The translations under genes and the position numbers were made by a program. Positions 7,846-14,436 of a stretch of DNA of 14,738 bases are shown piece after piece (the stretch's first letter is position 1; each line of letters starts with the position of its first letter). Origin of the DNA: Clostridiales bacterium (GTDB taxonomy: Bacteria > Bacillota > Clostridia > Lutisporales > Lutisporaceae); assembly GCA_012522255.1 (NCBI GenBank), contig JAAYKT010000186.1, positions 1-14,738 on the forward strand, in the 5' to 3' direction. The notes below the pieces were generated by a model. The model made no database searches. It was not told the origin of the DNA and worked only from the letters and a program-made list of their open reading frames with translations.

Positions 7846-8502
7846 TTGGATAAGATACACCCTATATTGAAATCATTTATACCGGTAGTCGAAGGAATTG
7901 CAAATACCTTTGGTAAAAATTGTGAAGCTGTTCTTCATGATATAAAGAATCCGCAAAATTCAATAATCGCTATTACCAACGGACATGTAAGCGGAAGAAG
8001 TATCGGCGGCCCTCTAAGTGAATATGGTTTAGGGGCTTTAAAAAAGGCAAATTTTAATGATAATATAATAAACTATATGAAAAAAACATCTGACGGGAGA
8101 GTTCTTAAATCTTCTTTATTGTATATAAAGGATGAACAAGGTGAGGTCATCGGTTTTCTTTGTATTAATTATGATATTTCTGAAATTTTAATTGTAAATA
8201 ATATATTGGACTCCTTTGTTGATATTAATAAAGAAGATTCAACCGATATTAGTCAGGAAGAAAGTTTTGGCAGTAATATCTATGATGTTCTTAGTAATAT
8301 TACCGATAAAACCTTGGACTCTATCGGTAAACCTGTAGCCTATATGTCTAAAGAGGAGAAGGTTAATATTGTTGAAATATTGAATAACAAAGGCGTTTTT
8401 TTAGTCAAAGGTGCGGTAGATTATATTGCTAAAATACTATGTGTATCCAGATATACTATATATAATTATTTGGATGAGATAAAAGTTAACGAGAAATATT
8501 GA
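7846..8502 (+). CDS. YheO/DauR-type PAS-like helix-turn-helix transcriptional regulator
   Basis: A 218-aa cytoplasmic DNA-binding regulator. Residues about 6-115 are a YheO-like PAS domain with the recognisable opening ILKSFIPVVEGIANTFGKNCEAVLHD, then IAITNGHVSGRSIGGPLSEYGL and VIGFLCINYDISE. Residues about 168-212 form the C-terminal HTH (SKEEKVNIVEILNNKGVFLVKGAVDYIAKILCVSRYTIYNYLDE, named by its two ends: helix starts at Ser168, recognition helix around 200-210). The best known relative, DauR, controls D-amino-acid catabolism; others are uncharacterised. Start TTG 7846 has TTGGAGG at 7832-7838, 7 nt upstream. Its TGA stop (8500-8502) overlaps the Shine-Dalgarno of ridA, so the two are coupled. 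The target is unknown; ridA is the obvious candidate, as this pairing recurs in bacteria. Confidence 0.88.
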   Translation: MDKIHPILKSFIPVVEGIANTFGKNCEAVLHDIKNPQNSIIAITNGHVSGRSIGGPLSEYGLGALKKANFNDNIINYMKKTSDGRVLKSSLLYIKDEQGEVIGFLCINYDISEILIVNNILDSFVDINKEDSTDISQEESFGSNIYDVLSNITDKTLDSIGKPVAYMSKEEKVNIVEILNNKGVFLVKGAVDYIAKILCVSRYTIYNYLDEIKVNEKY

Positions 8503-8513
8503 GGAGGTATAAA

Positions 8514-8888
8514 ATGAAAGAAGTAATCAGCACAACTAATGCCCCGGGTGCTATTGGACCTTATTCCCAAGGTATAAAGTATGGCAATCTGGTCTTTGTA
8601 TCCGGACAAACGGCCATGGACCCAAAAACATCAAAAATTGCTGAAGGGGTAGAAGCTCAGGCATCGCAGTGTCTCGAGAATATTAAGGCTATTTTGGAAA
8701 AAGCCGGCAGTGGTTTGGATAAGGTTTTGAAGAGTACAGTATTTATCAAAGACATGAATAGTTTTAAAAAAGTAAATGAGATCTATGCAGGATACTTTAC
8801 CAAAAATCAGCCTGCCAGGTCGACAGTTGAGGTTGCAAGATTACCCATGGATGTATTAGTTGAAATAGAAGTAATAGCATACATATAG
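8514..8888 (+). CDS. ridA: RidA family reactive enamine/imine deaminase
   Basis: RidA (YjgF/YER057c/UK114) hydrolyses reactive 2-aminoacrylate and related enamines/imines made by PLP enzymes such as serine/threonine dehydratase, protecting PLP enzymes. The 124-aa protein shows GPYSQGIKYGNLVFVSGQ (15-32), then LENIKAILEKAGS and the catalytic signature ARSTVEVARLPMDVLVEIEVIAYI, which contains Arg102 (equivalent of the family's Arg105) and the C-terminal Glu118. I choose ATG 8514 because GAGGAGG at 8501-8507 lies 6 nt upstream. The TTG at 8499 would place the Shine-Dalgarno inside the gene. It is coupled to the upstream PAS-HTH regulator and followed by a terminator. Confidence 0.95.
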   Translation: MKEVISTTNAPGAIGPYSQGIKYGNLVFVSGQTAMDPKTSKIAEGVEAQASQCLENIKAILEKAGSGLDKVLKSTVFIKDMNSFKKVNEIYAGYFTKNQPARSTVEVARLPMDVLVEIEVIAYI

Positions 8889-8913
8889 CAATAAAAAAAT
8901 AGTGTTATTAATG

Positions 8914-8953
8914 ATAAACTTGCATCATTTGGATGCAGGTTTATTGTTTTTGT
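8914..8953 (+). terminator. intrinsic terminator after ridA
   Basis: A 13-bp stem (ATAAACTTGCATC 8914-8926 with GATGCAGGTTTAT 8932-8944, one T-G wobble) with a 5-nt loop (8927-8931) is followed by TTGTTTTTGTT. It lies 25 nt after the ridA stop and closes the regulator-ridA unit. The stem is AT-rich, but the U-tract is good. Confidence 0.85.
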
Positions 8954-9112
8954 TACAATTCGTACATCGTCGCTCTGAGCGATGGCGAAAAGTCTTTGTG
9001 TCGTTGGGCATTCATTTGGTGGGTATGACTATATGATGATTCGGCATCTGTGATAGAAACATGTTTTTTGGATAAATATAAAAAGGTTTTATCAAAATAT
9101 TGTAGAAATATG
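8954..9112. other. intergenic region with a GC-rich block
   Basis: Non-coding on both strands as far as I can see. Bases 8961-9030 are about 51% GC, against about 24% for the next 140 bases, and include a short hairpin (CGTCGC 8968-8973 with GCGATG 8979-8984, one wobble, loop TCTGA). The frames here are short and lack ribosome binding sites. I recognise no riboswitch core. A dispersed-repeat copy or an element remnant would fit best. Confidence 0.5.
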
Positions 9113-9132
9113 AATAATGTTATAACATTATT
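9113..9132. repeat. perfect 20-bp palindrome, operator-like
   Basis: Half-site AATAATGTTA (9113-9122) is followed directly by its exact reverse complement (9123-9132). It lies 41 nt upstream of the comEA start and overlaps the only plausible -10 (TATAAC, 9121-9126; TTGTAG -35 at 9100-9105 with a short 15-nt spacer). An uninterrupted 20-bp palindrome without a T-run is more like a dimer binding site than a terminator. The regulator is unknown, and the AT content raises the chance of coincidence. Confidence 0.5.
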
Positions 9133-9173
9133 ACAGTGTTATTGCTGATTAACTTTAAAAGGGGTGAAATTAC

Positions 9174-9800
9174 TTGTTTTTCACTAAAAGAGAAAAACTA
9201 CTTTTATCCATTATCCTAATTTTGGCTATTGCACTGAGTGGAACTGTTTATATGAACCTTAACAAAGCATCTGCATTTATAACAGGGACAGTTGAAGAAT
9301 CGGAAGGAGAAAAAACCGAACAGAATGAAGATATGGATACAAATACGGAAAGATTGATTGGAATACATATAGGCGGACAAGTGAAAAATCCGGGTTTTAT
9401 ATGGATAGAAGAAGGAAAAAGAATATATGATGCCATTAAATATGTAGGCGGTGTTTTACCTGAAGCAGATCTTGATTTAGTAAACTTATCTGAAAAATTG
9501 AGGGATGAAGAAAAGATATATATACCTAAAAAAGGAGATGCTATGAATGAATCTGTGATTCAATCCGACAATAGGATAGGGGTTGTCGACAGGAACACCG
9601 GGAACGATAAGATAAATATAAATAATGCTACAGAGGCCGAAATAGGCACCTTGCCGGGTATTGGTCCCGTACTTGCAAAAAGAATAGTTGAACATAGGAA
9701 TTCTACCGGGTTGTTTAAAACGGCAGAAGATATAAGAAGCGTCAGCGGTATAGGGGAAAAAAGGTTTGCTGAGATAAAGGATCTTATCATAGTCAAGTGA
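9174..9800 (+). CDS. comEA: ComEA family DNA-binding competence protein
   Basis: ComEA is the membrane-bound DNA receptor of natural transformation, binding double-stranded DNA outside the membrane. Layout of this 208-aa protein: basic N-terminus and one membrane helix (about 9-28); an acidic linker (41-60); an SLBB domain (about 62-118, starting LIGIHIGGQVKNPGFIWIEEG); a second linker; then tandem helix-hairpin-helix motifs (146-208) with ININNATEAEIGTLPGIGP and SVSGIGEKRFAEI. Start TTG 9174 has AAAGGGGTG at 9158-9166, about 7 nt upstream. No comEC or other competence gene is adjacent, so it may be a lone copy. Such proteins are common in Clostridia that are not known to be competent. Confidence 0.92.
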   Translation: MFFTKREKLLLSIILILAIALSGTVYMNLNKASAFITGTVEESEGEKTEQNEDMDTNTERLIGIHIGGQVKNPGFIWIEEGKRIYDAIKYVGGVLPEADLDLVNLSEKLRDEEKIYIPKKGDAMNESVIQSDNRIGVVDRNTGNDKININNATEAEIGTLPGIGPVLAKRIVEHRNSTGLFKTAEDIRSVSGIGEKRFAEIKDLIIVK

Positions 9801-9861
9801 TTTTGATACTTTAATATATAAAAGATCTACCCGGGATAGATAAACGAAAGATGGTGATGCA

Positions 9862-10905
9862 ATGTCTTTAATAGATAAAAGATTAACAGAAATGACAGAA
9901 AGCTCCGGTTGAGCAGCAAAGATTGGTCCTGAGACCTTGGCACAGGTACTGTGTCATTTACCAAAATTCTATGATGAAAATCTGATTGTCGGTATGGACA
10001 CTTATGATGACGCAGCGGTATATAAAGTAGATGACGAAAAAGCTATAGTCCTCACTATGGATTTTTTTACCCCTGTAGTGGATGATCCCTACATGTTTGG
10101 ACAGATTGCAGCAGCAAATTCTTTAAGCGACATATATGCGATGGGTGGAAAACCTGTTACGGCAATGAACATTGCATGTTTCCCTAATTGTCTTCCTATA
10201 AATATATTGGCAGATATTTTAAAAGGCGGTGCGGACAAAGTAAAGGAAGCCGGCGCAATCATAATCGGAGGACATACCGTAGAAGACAATGAGCCAAAAT
10301 ACGGCTTATCTGTTATGGGTTTTATAAATCCAAATAATATTATAACTAACACGGATGCAAAACCGGGGGATATTTTGATATTGACCAAACCATTGGGTTT
10401 GGGGATACTGACAACAGCAATAAAGGCGAATTTATTGAGCAGAGATGTTATTGATGAAGCGGCAACTGTTATGGCTTATCTTAATAAAGATGCATGCGAT
10501 GTAATGCTCGAAGTCGGTGTAAATAGTTGTACGGATATAACCGGGTTTGGTTTTTTAGGTCATTGTCTTGAAATGGCCGATGCCAGTTCTGTTACTTTTG
10601 AAATATGGTCGGATAATTTGCCGATTATTAAGGAAAGTATGGATTTGGCTAAAATGGGAATTATACCGGCCGGTGCTTATAAAAATAGAAATTACGTTGG
10701 CAAAAGGGTTTTTATGAATAGAGATGTAAAACAGGAGATATCGGATGTTTTGTTTGATCCTCAAACATCGGGAGGTCTTCTGATTTCTGTAGAAGAAAAT
10801 AAATCCGTTCAATTGCTTAATTTGTTAAAACATAAAAATAAGACAGAGTGCAGTATAGTTGGCAAAGTGAAAAGGAAAGGAAATTATTCTTTGGAAGTGA
10901 TTTAA
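9862..10905 (+). CDS. selD: selenide, water dikinase (selenophosphate synthetase), selenocysteine-containing
   Basis: Makes selenophosphate from selenide and ATP, the selenium donor for Sec-tRNA synthesis. Translation from ATG 9862 gives MSLIDKRLTEMTESSG, then TGA (9910-9912, codon 17), then AAKIGPETLAQVL in the same frame to TAA 10905. Position 17 is the catalytic Cys/Sec of SelD (Cys17 in E. coli), and Lys20 of the S-S-G-U-A-A-K loop is conserved, so UGA reads as Sec. The full protein is 347 aa, normal for SelD. Other signatures are DTYDDAAVY, LTMDFFTPVVDDPYMFGQIAAANSLSDIYAMGG (metal/ATP binding), GGHTVED, TDITGFGFLGH and LFDPQTSGGLL. GGTG at 9853-9856 precedes the ATG by 5 nt; ATGs at 9851 and 9857 are out of frame. 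Calling that treats UGA only as stop would start it after 9912 and lose the active site. It heads selD-selA-selB. Confidence 0.95.
9913..9955 (+). promoter_or_regulatory. candidate bacterial SECIS element of selD
   Basis: Immediately after the UGA there is a hairpin: GGCACAG (9939-9945) pairs with CTGTGTC (9949-9955), one G-U, loop GTA. If the closing G-C is open, the loop is GGUAC, with Gs at its start and 32 nt from the UGA. That fits known bacterial SECIS geometry (loop about 16-37 nt downstream). A smaller GGTC/GACC hairpin (9925-9936) competes. SelB binding is inferred. Confidence 0.6.
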
Positions 10906-10917
10906 GGAGACGATATT

Positions 10918-12327
10918 ATGTTTGATAAGAAAAGCATCCTAAGTAAAATACCTTCTGTAGATGAATTGCTTAAATATAAAGAAATGGATGAACTTATGAC
11001 AATATGTCCCAGAAATGTGGTGGTACAGGTAATCAGGGATTGCCTTGCCGACTACAGAAATATGATTTTTTCTTCGGAACCGGGTGATATGGAGGGGCAA
11101 ATAATAAATATAGAAGAAATTCTAAGAAGAATTAGTGTTATGGTTAATAAAAAACTATCATACAGTATGAGGCGTGTAATAAATGCAACGGGAGTGGTTA
11201 TTCATACAAATCTGGGAAGATCACCGCTTAGCGATGAAGTAAGAAAACACCTACAAGATACAGCCTTTGGTTATTCGTATTTGGAAATGGATATGGAAAA
11301 GGGGATAAGAGGCTCGCGTTATGAACATGTGGAAGGTATTTTAAAGGAGCTGACAAAGGCCGAATCTGCGATGGTTGTAAATAACAATGCCGCTGCCGTA
11401 ATGCTTACGCTCAGTACTTTGGCAAAGGATAAAGAGGTTGTTGTTTCAAGAGGCCAACTTATTGAAATAGGTGGTTCTTTCAGAATTCCTGATGTGATGA
11501 GGGCAAGCGGTGCAAAGCTAATAGAAGTGGGTACAACTAACAAGACCCACTTAAAGGACTATGAAGATGCAATAAATGAAGAAACAGGCGCCCTCATGAA
11601 GGTTCATACAAGCAATTATAAAATACTTGGATTTACAAAAGAAGTCTTATCAGAGGAATTAGTTTCTTTGGCAAAGGTCAAAAACATTCCTGTCATAGAG
11701 GATATCGGCAGCGGAGTGTTTATTGATTTAAGCAAATATGGCATTCCTTATGAACCTACAGTACAAAGTGCTATTGTATCAGGAATGGATGTTGTGACAT
11801 TTAGCGGTGACAAAATGTTAGGCGGTCCCCAAGCCGGTATAATAGTCGGGAAAAAGAAATTTATAGACAGAATGAGAAAAAACCCCCTTACAAGAGCCTT
11901 CAGAATTGACAAACTGAATTTATCGGCTTTAGAAGGCACACTTAAGCTTTATTTGGATGAAGAAAAAGCAATAAGTGCCATTCCTGTAGTGAATATGCTT
12001 ACAATGGATATATCAAAATTGGAGAAAAAAGCCGAAGACTTATATGAAAAGATGTTAAAAATAAATAACCTACCTTGCAAAATGAGAATTGAAGATGAGT
12101 TTTCTGAGACCGGCGGCGGTGCAATGCCATTGCATAAACTGCCCACTAAGGTAATTACTATAGATTGTGATAAGATATCTGCCAACGAGTTGAATAAAAG
12201 GTTGCGGGACTATGATATTCCGATTGTAACAAGAACAGTTAAGGATAAGGTTCTTATGGATCTTAGAACTATTATGGAAAAGGATTATTCTATAATAGCC
12301 GATGCAGTAAAAGCTGCTTTATTATAG
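10918..12327 (+). CDS. selA: L-seryl-tRNA(Sec) selenium transferase
   Basis: PLP-dependent enzyme converting Ser-tRNA-Sec to Sec-tRNA-Sec with selenophosphate; in bacteria it forms a large decamer. The protein is 469 aa, the usual size. The N-terminal domain (about 1-70, including IPSVDELL) binds the tRNA. Then come RRVINATGVVIHTNLGRSPL, YSYLEMDMEKGIRGSRYEHVEGIL and the PLP region. VTFSGDKMLGGPQAGIIVG contains the PLP-binding Lys299 (family Lys295 in E. coli). The C-terminus ends with RTVKDKVLMDLRTI. ATG 10918 has AAGGAGA at 10904-10910, 7-8 nt upstream, and starts 12 nt after selD, so cotranscription is near certain. Confidence 0.97.
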   Translation: MFDKKSILSKIPSVDELLKYKEMDELMTICPRNVVVQVIRDCLADYRNMIFSSEPGDMEGQIINIEEILRRISVMVNKKLSYSMRRVINATGVVIHTNLGRSPLSDEVRKHLQDTAFGYSYLEMDMEKGIRGSRYEHVEGILKELTKAESAMVVNNNAAAVMLTLSTLAKDKEVVVSRGQLIEIGGSFRIPDVMRASGAKLIEVGTTNKTHLKDYEDAINEETGALMKVHTSNYKILGFTKEVLSEELVSLAKVKNIPVIEDIGSGVFIDLSKYGIPYEPTVQSAIVSGMDVVTFSGDKMLGGPQAGIIVGKKKFIDRMRKNPLTRAFRIDKLNLSALEGTLKLYLDEEKAISAIPVVNMLTMDISKLEKKAEDLYEKMLKINNLPCKMRIEDEFSETGGGAMPLHKLPTKVITIDCDKISANELNKRLRDYDIPIVTRTVKDKVLMDLRTIMEKDYSIIADAVKAALL

Positions 12328-12351
12328 ATAGGCAGAAAGCGGGGTTATGTT

Positions 12352-14259
12352 TTGAAGCATATAATTATCGGAACTGCCGGTCATATTGATCATGGTAAGA
12401 CAACACTGATTAAAGCCTTGACAGGCAAAGATACGGATAGATTAAAAGAAGAAAAAAACAGAGGAATATCAATAGAATTGGGTTTCACCTATTTTGATTT
12501 GCCCAATGGCAAAAGGGCGGGGATAGTTGATGTTCCCGGACATGAAAGATTTATAAAAAATATGCTTGCAGGGGCAGGCGGCATAGATTTGGTTTTGTTT
12601 GTAGTGGCTGCGGACGAAGGAGTGATGCCGCAAACAAAAGAACATCTGAGCATTTTGTCATTGCTTCATATAAAAAAAGGGATTATCGCAGTGACAAAAA
12701 AAGATATGGTGGAAGAAGAATGGCTTGAAATTGTTATAGAACAGATTACCGAAGATGTAAAGGGTACTTTTTTGGAAGCCGCAAAAATCATTCCCGTTTC
12801 CTCCACTACAAAAGATGGTTTAGATAGTTTAATTGATGAAATTGACAGATTGACAGAGGAAGTTTTAGGGAAGGAAACAAAAAAGCCTTTTAGATTGCCA
12901 ATAGACAGAGTATTCAGTATATCGGGCTTTGGCACCATTGTAACGGGCACATTGATTTCCGGGATTATAAAAGAAGGGCAAAAAATAATGATATATCCGG
13001 AAAAGATTGAATCCAAAGTAAGGACAGTACAAGTACATGATTTCAAGGCGGATTTTGCAGAAGCAGGACAAAGGGTAGCAATAAATATTGCGGGAATAAA
13101 GGTCAGTGATATAAAAAGAGGGGATGTAATAGCACAGCCCAACAGTATGGACTGTTCTTTAATGTTTGATGCTAAATTAAAACTTTTGGATAGTTCCCAA
13201 AGAAGTATAAATAATAGAGACAGGTTGCGAATATATCATGGTTCTTCCGAGATTTTTGGAAGAGTTGTTCTATTAGATAGAGAAGAATTGAAACCCGGAG
13301 AAGACACTTTCGTACAAATGAGGCTTGAAGAAGAAATTGCATGTCAAAAAGATGATTATTTTATTATAAGATTTTTTTCTCCTATGGTTACCATAGGGGG
13401 AGGTACTATTTTGGATCCCAATCCTCCAAAACGGAAAAGGTATAAGGAAGACGTGATTGAAGAGCTGACGATAAAAGAACAAGGCAGCATAGAAGATATA
13501 GTGGAACAGAATGTATTAAAATTAAGCGCTTCTTATCCGGACATAAAAACTATCTCTAAGACCTCAGGCAATATTACCATTTCCCAATGTGAAGAAATAT
13601 TAGGCTCTTTAGAAGAAAACAAAAAGGTAATTGCTTTTGACAGTAAAGAAAGCACATTTTATTTACATACTGACTATCTCAATTCTCTGAAGGATGCTAT
13701 TATGCCTATTCTTGCTTTATATCATAAAAGGTTTCCGTTAAGATTTGGAATGCCCAAAGAGGAATTAAAATCAAAAGTTTTTGACAATGTGAGACAGAGA
13801 GCTACCGATTTAATACTTGAATATTTGAACAGTAAAAAATTTATCAAGCTGTTAGGTAAAAATATTTCATTAAGTGATTTTGAAGTTAAGTTTACTGAAG
13901 AACAAACAGAGGTCAAAAACAAAATAATGAAAGAATATGAAACTCAATTGTTCAATCCTCCAAAATTTAACGATTTGAAAAGTAAAATCAAAAGTAAAGA
14001 TGTTGATCAGGTATTAAATGCCCTGATGGATAGTTCGGATTTGATAAAGGTAGATCAAGAAATCATATTCTCAAAAGTTGCCTATGATGAGTCAATAAGA
14101 ATACTAAAATCATATTTGAATAAAAACAAAAGTATAGGACTTGGCGAATTCAGAGATCTATTGGGTACAAGTCGAAAGTATGCCATGGCACTTCTTGATT
14201 TTTTTGATCAACAGAAAATAACAAGAAGAATTGAGGATGCGCGGGTTTTATATAAATAA
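12352..14259 (+). CDS. selB: selenocysteine-specific translation elongation factor
   Basis: GTPase that carries Sec-tRNA-Sec to UGA codons marked by a SECIS hairpin, replacing EF-Tu. The 635-aa length is normal. The G domain is complete: G1 GTAGHIDHGKT (7-17), switch I RLKEEKNRGISIELGF, G3 DVPGHERF (60-67), G4 TKKD (115-118), and a SS-T G5-like segment near 153. EF-Tu-like barrel domains follow (RVFSISGFGTIVTGTLISG), then the C-terminal SelB winged-helix repeats from about residue 370 to the end, which read the SECIS RNA. Start TTG 12352 has GGGG at 12341-12344, 7 nt upstream; ATG 12347 is out of frame and closed at once. It starts 24 nt after selA. Its stop TAA (14257-14259) runs into an A-tract that serves the convergent tRNA gene. 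Confidence 0.97.
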   Translation: MKHIIIGTAGHIDHGKTTLIKALTGKDTDRLKEEKNRGISIELGFTYFDLPNGKRAGIVDVPGHERFIKNMLAGAGGIDLVLFVVAADEGVMPQTKEHLSILSLLHIKKGIIAVTKKDMVEEEWLEIVIEQITEDVKGTFLEAAKIIPVSSTTKDGLDSLIDEIDRLTEEVLGKETKKPFRLPIDRVFSISGFGTIVTGTLISGIIKEGQKIMIYPEKIESKVRTVQVHDFKADFAEAGQRVAINIAGIKVSDIKRGDVIAQPNSMDCSLMFDAKLKLLDSSQRSINNRDRLRIYHGSSEIFGRVVLLDREELKPGEDTFVQMRLEEEIACQKDDYFIIRFFSPMVTIGGGTILDPNPPKRKRYKEDVIEELTIKEQGSIEDIVEQNVLKLSASYPDIKTISKTSGNITISQCEEILGSLEENKKVIAFDSKESTFYLHTDYLNSLKDAIMPILALYHKRFPLRFGMPKEELKSKVFDNVRQRATDLILEYLNSKKFIKLLGKNISLSDFEVKFTEEQTEVKNKIMKEYETQLFNPPKFNDLKSKIKSKDVDQVLNALMDSSDLIKVDQEIIFSKVAYDESIRILKSYLNKNKSIGLGEFRDLLGTSRKYAMALLDFFDQQKITRRIEDARVLYK

Positions 14260-14266
14260 AAAAAAA
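14258..14266 (-). terminator. U-tract downstream of tRNA-Sec
   Basis: On the - strand, nine consecutive T follow the tRNA 3' CCA by two bases. No separate hairpin is present; the tRNA's own T-arm and acceptor helix would be the only upstream structure. The tract overlaps the selB stop codon. Function as a terminator is inferred. Confidence 0.4.
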
Positions 14267-14268
14267 TA

Positions 14269-14365
14269 TGGCGGGAGTATGTGGGAATCGAACCCACCCG
14301 GGAAGCTACCAACCCCCCATACCGGTTTTGAAGACCGGAGGGCACACCAGAACCCATCTACCCCC
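14269..14365 (-). tRNA. selC: tRNA-Sec (anticodon UCA)
   Basis: Selenocysteine tRNA, 97 nt with encoded CCA (14269-14271). Read on the - strand, the acceptor 5' strand is GGGGGTAG and the 3' strand ATACTCCC, then discriminator G. This is the long 8-position acceptor typical of tRNA-Sec, with one G-U and a G-A mismatch at the eighth position. The D arm is GGGTTC-TGGT-GTGCCC, an extended stem with a 4-nt loop. The anticodon arm is CCGGT-CTTCAAA-ACCGG, with anticodon TCA (+ strand 14329-14331). A long variable arm (about 14298-14321) follows, and the T arm is GTGGG-TTCGATT-CCCAC. These features separate it from a tRNA-Ser or suppressor. It is convergent with selB and only 9 nt from its stop. It accepts serine first, which SelA then converts. 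Confidence 0.96.
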
Positions 14366-14385
14366 GTTGGCAATTGACACTACTA

Positions 14386-14413
14386 AGTATAGCATTATTT
14401 GAGACCATGTCAA
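14386..14413 (-). promoter_or_regulatory. promoter of selC
   Basis: On the - strand there is a perfect -35 TTGACA (14408-14413), a 16-nt spacer, and -10 TATACT (14386-14391) preceded by TGC, an extended -10. Transcription would begin near 14379, leaving a leader of about 14 nt before the tRNA. This is the best sigma-A-type promoter in the window and shows selC is transcribed independently of selDAB. Confidence 0.82.
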
Positions 14414-14436
14414 GCAGTTAATAGCCGGCGATTATT

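Noticed and set aside
8961..9170. Riboswitch or T-box leader before comEA
   Set aside because: I found no recognisable conserved core (no T-box GGTGG, TPP CUGAGA, SAM or c-di-GMP signature), and no anti-terminator/terminator pair.
9801..9861. Possible separate promoter for selD (TTGATA 9803-9808, TATAAA 9816-9821)
   Set aside because: The spacing is only 7 nt, so the boxes cannot act together. The imperfect palindrome around CCCGGG (9827-9841) is too weak to call.
9910..9912. selD as a pseudogene with a premature stop
   Set aside because: The UGA falls exactly on the catalytic Cys/Sec position, the downstream frame is perfectly conserved, and selA, selB and tRNA-Sec are all present.
10089..10388. 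99-codon frame on the - strand inside selD
   Set aside because: It is fully covered by conserved SelD sequence, with no start signal.
12666..13142. 158-codon open frame on the - strand inside selB
   Set aside because: It lies wholly opposite the conserved SelB GTPase and barrel domains, has no ribosome binding site, and its composition is that of an antisense shadow.
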